Part shown: positions 57,543-64,000 of the stretch, in pieces
How the letters are laid out: every line of letters begins with the position of its first letter
Numbering within the stretch: the first letter of the stretch is position 1
Assembly (NCBI GenBank): GCA_009917445.1
Contig: QZEE01000009.1
Coordinates: 1-64,000, forward strand
From: a bacterium D16-76
GTDB lineage: Bacteria; Bacillota; Clostridia; Oscillospirales; Acutalibacteraceae
Reading direction: 5' to 3'
DNA: 64,000 nucleotides
The notes under the pieces: model-generated
Database searches by the model: none
The model's input: only the letters and a program-made list of their open reading frames with translations
Told to the model about the DNA's origin: nothing
Position numbers and translations under genes: made by a program

Positions 57543-57995
57543 CTAGTAGAGCATGACCAGGTCTTCGCCGGCGGAAACGGAGCCGAGCTTTAGTACGCGC
57601 AGGCGGCGGGGGGAGTTGCAGAAGACAAAGGGCATGGCCAAGGAAAAGCCGGCTTGGGTTAGGAGGTGGGGGTCGAAGGTGAGGAGGGGGGCGCCGCGGG
57701 CTACGGTGTCGCCGGTGGAGACGTGGAGGTGGAAGCCTTGGCCTTGCAGGCGGTGGGTGTCAAGGCCAACGTGGAGGATGAGCTGCTCGCCCCGGGGGGT
57801 TTGCAGGCCTACGGCGTGGCCGGTGGTGAAGGCAAAATATACCTGGGCGTCGGCCGGGGACAGCAACGTGCTGGTGCTGGGCATGAGCAATACCCCGCGC
57901 CCCATGCGCCCCTGGGCAAAGCAGGGGTCTTCGCACTGGGACAGCGGCAGGGCGGTGCCAGAGACCGGGCTTGCAAATACGGTTGGGGCGGCCAT
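57543..57995 (-). CDS. Stand-alone PTS glucose-type IIA domain protein
   Basis: This 150-residue protein is a single IIA-Glc domain: APTVFASPVSGTALPLSQC, HAVGLQTPRGEQLILHVGLD with the phospho-accepting His in ILHVGLDT, then HVSTGDTVARGAPLL. It takes phosphate from HPr-His-P and passes it to an IIB, or acts as a regulator. No IIB or IIC lies nearby. ATG 57995 has GGAGG 8 nt upstream; the frame is open to 58079 but crosses the promoter. Confidence 0.87.
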   Translation of the reverse strand: MAAPTVFASPVSGTALPLSQCEDPCFAQGRMGRGVLLMPSTSTLLSPADAQVYFAFTTGHAVGLQTPRGEQLILHVGLDTHRLQGQGFHLHVSTGDTVARGAPLLTFDPHLLTQAGFSLAMPFVFCNSPRRLRVLKLGSVSAGEDLVMLY

Positions 57996-58050
57996 GGGGA
58001 AGCCTCCTTTCAAGGGGCAATTTTTGTGGACTGTGGAATTATCTACCTGC

Positions 58051-58079
58051 ATTATACAGTACGTATAATGGAATTGCAA
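58051..58079 (-). promoter_or_regulatory. Promoter of IIA gene
   Basis: On the minus strand, TTGCAA (58079-58074), a 17-bp spacer and TATAAT (58056-58051). Confidence 0.8.
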
Positions 58080-58099
58080 TAGGTTTTGGGGGTTTGGGG

Positions 58100-58130
58100 A
58101 AAAAGAAGCCCCCGCCGGAGTGGCGGGGGC
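58100..58130 (-). terminator. Terminator after SLH gene
   Basis: On the minus strand GCCCCCGCC and GGCGGGGGC form a 9-bp stem with a 5-nt loop, followed by TTCTTTTT. Confidence 0.85.
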
Positions 58131-58143
58131 GGGGTGGGGCTAG

Positions 58144-61100
58144 TTAAGTTTTGTTAATACGTGCGTCGACGTTTTTAGGTTCGCATGCCATATCGATTTT
58201 GATATTACCGTTTACGACTCTTACTGTAATGGTCAAGCTTGTAATGGTATTGTTTCTTGCATCTGATATACGACTTGCCTGGAAGGAGATAATAGATGAG
58301 CCACTCGGATTAGTCAATTTGTTAAAATCAAAAGCCATGGTGGATATATGTGTGCAATTATCCTTATCTTTATCAGCATAAAGAGGCTGAACCCCATTGG
58401 TACACTGTGCGATAACGTGCCTCATAGACACAGGCTTATCCTTTTCAGGAATGTTGGTTGCCATAGGATGTTTATCCATGTCATGGTTGCAAAGCGTGTG
58501 TAACCGATTATCTTGATCCAACTTTTGGTCGTAATAGTATAGAGGTTCACCAAAGTCTAAAACAAGCGTACCAGATATTTCTCCAGCGACCGGATCGTAA
58601 TCCAAACCGGTGGCTGATTTTATCTGCGGACACTGAACATCTTGCAGTTCGATATCAACGGCACAGAAACCGTCACCGGAACCACTGGGGCTTTTACCAA
58701 CGGCAACAAGGACATATTGTTGACCGGGGCTCATATTTAACGTATTACAATCAATTGTGTATCTCCCACCAGCGGGAATCGGTTGGGATTCTGGCGTTCG
58801 GCCAAATGCCGTTACACCACCGGTTTGCCCTTGGCCGCGCGTTCGTTGCGCAAGGGCATTTTTGTAGCTGTCCTCCTCCGTGTAAAGGTCATACAGCGAC
58901 CCAGCAGAAGTAACACCATCCGATGCGCGTTCGTTTGTTCTCAACGCATCTAAGACCGTAGTTTTGGTATCGCTCGTGTACTTGTCTGTTGCAATTTCCT
59001 TAAAGAGATCGGTAGAGGCCAAACTTGCACCTTTAATGCTGTATTTCAGGGCAGCATCATCTCTCAGGAGCACCATATAATGCACATCGGCAGTCAGATT
59101 GCTCATAATGTTAACTTGGTTCTGCCCGTAGTTTGCCTCAATGATGGGCCGTACCACCTTTTTTGTTTTGAAGTGGTACACATGTGTATCCGAAAGCTTG
59201 TTGGCACTGCTGCGTGTAACCATAAAGACGTGATAGTCCGTGTCAGCATCTAGGCCTTCCCGTATAACAGCTGTGTTAGTACCATTATCACCTTTTATAG
59301 ACCCTTTAATAATATTGTCTCCAAGTGCATTACCTGAAAACACCTGTTCATTTGTGGGGCCTTTTAGTGGGAGAAGATTCTTGAAATTGCTAGTTGTCTC
59401 GTCTGAGCCGTTTATGGGAAAATTAATAGAACTACTACTATCAACATGTTTATCTGTTATAACATTCCCATCCTTATCCTCTACAGTAACGCTGCCAGCT
59501 TTAACAATAACATAATAGACAGTACCCGGCCGTTCTAGCGAGACAGAAATTTCTACACCCTGGTCACCAGGCAGGAACGTGGGCCGGCCATTTGCAAATT
59601 TGGGGGCATTTTTATCTGTAAAATCTGCACGCAGAGTGAAGCCGTTTGGCGAAGAAATGTCTGTGATATCGCCGTTGCGGATGAGGGTATCCATTTCAGA
59701 CCTGTCACATGTGTTGGAAAGGTTTGTCAGGGAGAAGCGTTCGCCTGTCAGCACGGAAACTTCACAGACAACGCTGTCGTTGAACGCATCACGGTCCCCG
59801 GCCAGGCCTACCTTTGTAAAGTGCAGGGCGTACTCGTATACGACGTTGTCTCGCAGGTTGTCATCGCCGTCGCCTTTTACTTCAAAGGGCAGGGTATTAT
59901 TGGGTTTAATGGTCATCAAGCTTGCGCCGCCCTGGGACTGCGAATCGGAAAGGACTTTCCCCTCGCCAACCTTATCCCAGCCTGCTAGGGGGTCACTCTG
60001 CTGTATCCGGCGGTAAAGGTTAAAGTCACAGCTAATGTTGAACCACAGCATCATGTTCCACAGCAGGCCGTCTTCGGCTGAGCTGGTGGATTCTGGCGTG
60101 AGGGAGAATATCATATCGATATCCTCGGTTTTGCCTGTGCCTGTTGCCGTAGTAGGTATTACTGTAGGCTGCAGGCCGGTCTTGCCCAGCACCGCCAGCG
60201 ACGACACCGTAGTAAACGTGGGCGACTGGAAGGGCGCGCGCATGGGGTTCTTCTGCATGGAGGCGTCGGTGATGTTGTTGGTGAACTCGAAATAATAGGT
60301 GGAGCCGCTGCCTAGCTCGTGGCCGGCGTCTTTATACGTTTCGTTTGCGCTGCCCGGGAAGGTGATGACCAGCTTGCCCTCGCGGTTAAGCTCGATTACC
60401 ACGTTCTTATATATCAGCACATCATCGCTTACGTCGGTGGCGTTGCCGCCTATCATCTGGTACAGCTTGATGTTTTTCTCTAAGAATTCTATCAAGTTCT
60501 TTTCGGCTTTATCCCTCTCCTCCGAGGTAGAGGACGGGCTCTTCCAGGTCTGGTACAGCTGCAGGGGCTGCCGGCCGGAGGGGCCGTCCAGTATATTTTC
60601 GCTGAACTCTACCCGCACGTCAGCGTCGGCATAGGGCTGGGGCGGCACGGTGCCGGTGCCCGTATTGGGGGCCACGCGGCTAAAGGTGATCTCTGCCGTG
60701 GGCGGGGTATTGTCCTCGGTATAGACGGTAAAGTGCTTCACGCTTTCGGAGAAGTTGCCGGGGTTGGCCTGGTCTACCGCTACGTAGTAGAACTCGTAGG
60801 CTTTTTCGGACTTCAGGCCGTTAATGGTGGCGTTGGCGTTTGTATTGCCGGCTGTTTTGATGGAGCCCTTAAAGTCGCCGCCGGTGCCGTTGAACACCTG
60901 CATTTTGGCGTGCTCGCTCTTCAAGTAGCCTTCCTCGGTGCCGTCGCCGTACTGGGGGTCGTCCTGCCAGTTTTGGGGCTTGGCGGGGTACTCCCGGCCA
61001 GAGCCTACCTCTACCATGACCCAGTAGATGGTGCCGGGCTCATTGATAACGCCGGTAACGCCCACGCTGGTGGGGCCCATGGTGGTCTGCTGCATGTCGG

Positions 61101-63186
61101 TGACAAACTCCGGCGGGGTCTTGTCGCGGGTGGTAAAGGTCAGCTTGGTTATGCTGGAGCTCTTGATGCCGTCGGAATCGCAGAGCCACAGGTACAGGTC
61201 ATAGGTGGCTTTCTCGTTAAGCTCCGTCAGGGGGTCCAGGGGCGTGGTCTGCCCCATGGGGATCTTGCCGTTGACGGGGAAGGTCTCGGTGCGGTTTTTA
61301 GCCATGCGGATGCGCCCATAGCCCAAAGCGTCGTCCAAGTTGGCGTAAGCCAGGAAGTCGTTCTGGGTGGGGGGGGTGCTGCCCTGGGGGTAAAGCACGT
61401 AGTACAGGTCGCAGCTCTTGTTGGCCATTACGGTCACGTCAGACTCGTCGGTCTCGACCACGCTCATGTAGGGCTGGGTGCTAAAGGCCGGCACGATGTC
61501 GTCGGGGGTCTCGAAGCGTTCGCTGTACACAGGGCTGATATGGCCGCGGGAATCTACCAGCACGGCAGAGACAAAGTAGGTGCCGCTGGCGGTAAGGCCT
61601 TTCAAGCCGTCGGGTATGGCGAAGTCTTTATTGGAGGACTCGGCCGGGTAATTGCCGGAAAGCAGGAAGCCATCGCCATAAGAGGGGGACATCAGCTTGT
61701 GCTGGCCCTCTTCGGTATCGGGGATGGCGCCCACGGCGGCGGTGGTAAGGCCCCAGTAAATGGTGCCCTGCTTATTGGTGGAGTTGATGCCGTCCGCTGT
61801 TGTGGGGGCCACGTTCTCTACCTTGGGGTAGCCGCTCAAAATCCGGGGCTCCTCTGAGAACTCCTGGGCCTGGGAAGCGTCCATCTCTTCGCCGGAGATC
61901 TCGCCTTTCAGGCCCGGGCGGATGGTGATCTTATCAGGCAGCATGGTGGTGCTGGAACCCTCGGAGTTGATTACCAGGTGGTCAATGTCCCCAGAGCCTT
62001 CTACGGACGTGCCCACGTCCAGGTTAACCTCGTCGGCAGAGGCGTTGACCTCCAGTACGAGCTTGGAGTTTGTGGCCTTTTCGTCTATGGTGACCTTAGA
62101 GGCCTGGGCGTCGCCTAAGATCAGCGTGGAGTCCGGGGTGCGGTTGACCACGTTTTCCAGGTTGCCGGAAAGGGTGAAGCTGTCGCCGGGGTTACCCTCT
62201 AAGGAAACATTCAGGATGCCGTACTGGTCCCGGCAGCCGTCATCTAAGAAAGCGTTGGAGCGGAAAAGGCCGTTGGTGATATGGGTGCGGCCCTCGGTGC
62301 GCACGGAAACATACTGGTTGGTGGGCGCGTCGATGATCAGGGTGTTGGTGTCTACGCCCCGCAGGATCACGCTGTTCTGGCCCAGCTCGCTGGAGCCGCC
62401 GCCCGCCACCACAATGCGCCCGCGCACCTGGACGTTTTCCAGCACTACATCGCCCAGGCTGATGCCGCCGCTGATGTACAGGTCGCCGGTAATGATGGTG
62501 TCTTTTAAGACGACATTGGTGCAGTTAATGGTCACGTTGCCGAAAACGCCGCCGGGGGCATGGGTGCCCGGGGTGTTGATCAGGGATCCGATACCCACGC
62601 ACATCATCTTGATGGCTTCGCCGCGGGTAAGGTTCTGCATGGGCCGGCAGGAGCCGTCCTCATAGCCGTTGATGATGCCGGCACGGATGGCGGCCTTTAC
62701 GTAGCCCCGGCTCCAGGAGCTGAACTGGCGGCCGTCGGTAAAGTCGATGATCTCGCCGGGGATCTCGTCCATGCGCATGGTGCGGGCCAGCAGGGTAATG
62801 GCCTGCTCGCGGGTGATGGGGGCATAGGGCTCGGCCGTGGTATCGGACGTGCCCTGGAAGATGCCCGCGGTGTATGCCTTATTGATGTCCTCATAGAACC
62901 AGTCCCAAGGGGTTACATCGGTAAAGGGCATGGTGCCCATGTCGTTATAGCCGTAGGCCCGGTTCATCATGGCTACAAACTCGGCGCGGGTGATTACGTT
63001 GCCGGTGTTGTAGTTGCCATTGCCGTCGCCCTTTACCACGTCCCAGCTTACCATCTTATCGAGATAAGGGGTGAGCCAGTCCGCCGCCGAGGCGGACGGG
63101 GTGGGCAATACGGGTACGGAGAGTGCCAGGGACAAGCAGAGCAGCAAGGCCAGCACTCGTTTGCCAGTACGTTTCAGGATGTTCAT
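58144..63186 (-). CDS. Giant SLH-domain cell-surface protein
   Basis: This protein of 1680 residues has a signal peptide (about 1-36: RVLALLLCLSLALSVPVLPT, cut near ASA-AD). Three SLH domains follow (about 37-215; e.g. ITRAEFVAMMNRAYGY, ITREQAITLLARTM, LTRGEAIKMMCVG) that hold it to the cell-wall secondary polymer. Next is a beta-helix-like repetitive stretch (VVLKDTIITGDLYISGGISL, VVLENVQVRGRIVVAGGG). The rest is a long series of Ig/Fn3-like domains with similar blocks such as GTIYWVMVEVGS, GTVYYVIVKAG, YEFYYVAVDQA and YHVFMVTRSSA. There is no LPxTG. ATG 63186 follows GATGAGGTAA. The 3' part (58.1-59.6 kb) is clearly more AT-rich than the rest, so the C-terminal 480 or so residues may have a different origin. 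Confidence 0.87.
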   Translation of the reverse strand: MNILKRTGKRVLALLLCLSLALSVPVLPTPSASAADWLTPYLDKMVSWDVVKGDGNGNYNTGNVITRAEFVAMMNRAYGYNDMGTMPFTDVTPWDWFYEDINKAYTAGIFQGTSDTTAEPYAPITREQAITLLARTMRMDEIPGEIIDFTDGRQFSSWSRGYVKAAIRAGIINGYEDGSCRPMQNLTRGEAIKMMCVGIGSLINTPGTHAPGGVFGNVTINCTNVVLKDTIITGDLYISGGISLGDVVLENVQVRGRIVVAGGGSSELGQNSVILRGVDTNTLIIDAPTNQYVSVRTEGRTHITNGLFRSNAFLDDGCRDQYGILNVSLEGNPGDSFTLSGNLENVVNRTPDSTLILGDAQASKVTIDEKATNSKLVLEVNASADEVNLDVGTSVEGSGDIDHLVINSEGSSTTMLPDKITIRPGLKGEISGEEMDASQAQEFSEEPRILSGYPKVENVAPTTADGINSTNKQGTIYWGLTTAAVGAIPDTEEGQHKLMSPSYGDGFLLSGNYPAESSNKDFAIPDGLKGLTASGTYFVSAVLVDSRGHISPVYSERFETPDDIVPAFSTQPYMSVVETDESDVTVMANKSCDLYYVLYPQGSTPPTQNDFLAYANLDDALGYGRIRMAKNRTETFPVNGKIPMGQTTPLDPLTELNEKATYDLYLWLCDSDGIKSSSITKLTFTTRDKTPPEFVTDMQQTTMGPTSVGVTGVINEPGTIYWVMVEVGSGREYPAKPQNWQDDPQYGDGTEEGYLKSEHAKMQVFNGTGGDFKGSIKTAGNTNANATINGLKSEKAYEFYYVAVDQANPGNFSESVKHFTVYTEDNTPPTAEITFSRVAPNTGTGTVPPQPYADADVRVEFSENILDGPSGRQPLQLYQTWKSPSSTSEERDKAEKNLIEFLEKNIKLYQMIGGNATDVSDDVLIYKNVVIELNREGKLVITFPGSANETYKDAGHELGSGSTYYFEFTNNITDASMQKNPMRAPFQSPTFTTVSSLAVLGKTGLQPTVIPTTATGTGKTEDIDMIFSLTPESTSSAEDGLLWNMMLWFNISCDFNLYRRIQQSDPLAGWDKVGEGKVLSDSQSQGGASLMTIKPNNTLPFEVKGDGDDNLRDNVVYEYALHFTKVGLAGDRDAFNDSVVCEVSVLTGERFSLTNLSNTCDRSEMDTLIRNGDITDISSPNGFTLRADFTDKNAPKFANGRPTFLPGDQGVEISVSLERPGTVYYVIVKAGSVTVEDKDGNVITDKHVDSSSSINFPINGSDETTSNFKNLLPLKGPTNEQVFSGNALGDNIIKGSIKGDNGTNTAVIREGLDADTDYHVFMVTRSSANKLSDTHVYHFKTKKVVRPIIEANYGQNQVNIMSNLTADVHYMVLLRDDAALKYSIKGASLASTDLFKEIATDKYTSDTKTTVLDALRTNERASDGVTSAGSLYDLYTEEDSYKNALAQRTRGQGQTGGVTAFGRTPESQPIPAGGRYTIDCNTLNMSPGQQYVLVAVGKSPSGSGDGFCAVDIELQDVQCPQIKSATGLDYDPVAGEISGTLVLDFGEPLYYYDQKLDQDNRLHTLCNHDMDKHPMATNIPEKDKPVSMRHVIAQCTNGVQPLYADKDKDNCTHISTMAFDFNKLTNPSGSSIISFQASRISDARNNTITSLTITVRVVNGNIKIDMACEPKNVDARINKT

Positions 63187-63372
63187 AGCGGTTACCTCAT
63201 CTTGGTCGTGGCAGGGGGGCCTGCCGGTTTTTTCGGGCGGAGCTCTTTGTGCTTTTATCCCCCCTGCGGCCCGGGGCCTGCCCGCGCCCAGTGAAAAGGG
63301 ACGGGCAGGCCAAGGGCCAGAAGGGGGTGCAAACGCGGAAACCAAAGCGCGGGGCGGGGGCGAAAGCCCCCC
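63187..63372 (-). other. GC-rich leader between PilZ and SLH genes
   Basis: This is a 186-bp gap with strong dyads: GCCTGCCCG/CGGGCAGGC (about 63270-63312) and GGGGGC-GAAA-GCCCCC next to the PilZ stop. No clear promoter is visible, so the SLH gene may be read from the PilZ transcript or from a promoter I cannot recognise. Confidence 0.4.
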
Positions 63373-63996
63373 TTATGACGCCTGGTTTTCGCGGATATGC
63401 CGGATTTGGGCGCGGAAGACGGCCTCGCGCACGAGGCTTTCTTCTTCGTCGATCATGTCTACAAACTTGGCGGCGTACAGGATGTATTCGCCGTTGCTGC
63501 CGCCTTTGCGAAGGACCTGGCACTTTACCAGCAGGGGTGCGGTGCGGGTGATGGGTATGACGACCTCTACAATATCCCCCGGCTGGAAAGCCAGGGTGCA
63601 GTAAAAGGAGATGCCGCCGCCGGAAAGGTCGTTGGCCCGTATGGCCGCCCGGGCCCGGGAGGGGCCGGACAGGGGGTAGCAGTAGCTGGTAAAATCTACA
63701 GGCATGCGCAGGTTGGTGCGCACGCTTTCTTCTTTTAGCTCTCGCAGCGTGGTAAAGGTTACCACGTCGCCTTCGTCGCAGTCGATTACCCGGCCCAATA
63801 TGGCGGGCTGGCCTTCTTGGGTGGGCACCACCTGCAGCTTATTGGTGCGCAGCACCTCTTTTACGCTGCCTTCGGTGATCCTTACCTTCCACGTGGTTTC
63901 CTGCTTGGATTCCAGCCGGCCTTTTGCCAGCACGCGGGACATGCTGTCCATGAGCATGCAGTCGGTGGTGTCTTTTTTCTTTTTACCAAAGATCAT
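63373..63996 (-). CDS. PilZ domain protein (candidate c-di-GMP effector)
   Basis: This 207-residue protein has an N-terminal YcgR-like beta domain (about 1-90) and a C-terminal PilZ domain with the c-di-GMP signature RxxxR in ESVRTNLRMPV and DxSxxG in NDLSGGGISF. It would sense c-di-GMP and act on motility or surface structures. The next gene downstream on the strand is the SLH protein. The ATG lies 4 bp from the window end, so its promoter is not visible, and a longer upstream start cannot be excluded. Confidence 0.85.
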   Translation of the reverse strand: MIFGKKKKDTTDCMLMDSMSRVLAKGRLESKQETTWKVRITEGSVKEVLRTNKLQVVPTQEGQPAILGRVIDCDEGDVVTFTTLRELKEESVRTNLRMPVDFTSYCYPLSGPSRARAAIRANDLSGGGISFYCTLAFQPGDIVEVVIPITRTAPLLVKCQVLRKGGSNGEYILYAAKFVDMIDEEESLVREAVFRAQIRHIRENQAS

Positions 63997-64000
63997 GGTG

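Noticed and set aside
63187-63260. Possible c-di-GMP riboswitch (GCACAAAG, CCGGCAGG, GGTAACCG) before the SLH gene
   Set aside because: The GGCAAACC opening, the GGGACGCAAAGC block and the tetraloop pairing are missing; only scattered motif resemblance.
1-64000. CRISPR arrays, rRNA genes, insertion sequences with transposase, toxin-antitoxin pairs
   Set aside because: No regular spacer-repeat array, rRNA sequence, DDE/HUH transposase or recognisable toxin was seen; the repeats found are irregular palindromes without spacers.

Overview
The window looks like the chromosome of a GC-rich member of the class Clostridia, probably an Oscillospiraceae/Ruminococcaceae-type gut bacterium. The evidence is Firmicute gene orders (rnj-gdpP-rplI-dnaB, tilS-hpt-ftsH, darA-holB), consensus sigma-A promoters, strong AGGAGG ribosome binding sites, a SpoVB-like flippase, an SLH-domain surface protein and clostridial ICE debris. 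The genus cannot be named from the sequence alone.

Positions 1-5460 are a degraded genomic island. It holds fragments of a tyrosine integrase and a serine recombinase, a degenerate ICE-type sigma factor, an HTH protein, a winged-helix regulator, a gamma-glutamylcyclotransferase-like protein, a 'virulence-protein' family ORF and one apparently complete large serine recombinase. The recombinase reading frame runs into the 3' end of a tRNA-Val(CAC) gene, which marks the right end of the island.

Positions 5.5-23 kb are core genome. An Fe-S aldo/keto reductase faces a 16-kb co-directional minus-strand block that reads, in transcription order, RNase J, gdpP, rplI, dnaB, tilS, hpt, ftsH, a type IIA topoisomerase B/A pair and alr. 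Positions 23.6-25.5 kb hold an Fe-S cluster assembly unit (cysteine desulfurase, 64-aa membrane protein, IscU-like scaffold). Positions 25.8-40 kb hold UPF0371, a MATE exporter, a heterodimeric ABC exporter, PcrA, a DUF1836 regulator, darA-holB, an alanine/sodium symporter and a polysaccharide deacetylase.

Positions 40.4-52 kb are mostly plus strand: M28 peptidase, ThuA protein, a phosphatase-rimI pair, tsaD-dtd, a sugar-type cluster (acyltransferase, isomerase/epimerase, Gfo/Idh) coupled to mutY, and a lipid flippase. Positions 52-56 kb carry an MBL hydrolase and an orphan response regulator coupled to a metallophosphoesterase, with a VCBS lipoprotein upstream. At 56-57.2 kb a cobalamin riboswitch precedes a DUF4430 lipoprotein and an ECF S component, a candidate vitamin B12 uptake unit. 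The window ends with a lone IIA-Glc protein, a 1680-residue SLH protein and a PilZ protein.

The most unusual global feature is a mosaic family of palindromic intergenic modules found at a dozen loci, including a near-identical inverted pair 14 kb apart and a 113-bp tandem duplication between the topoisomerase genes.
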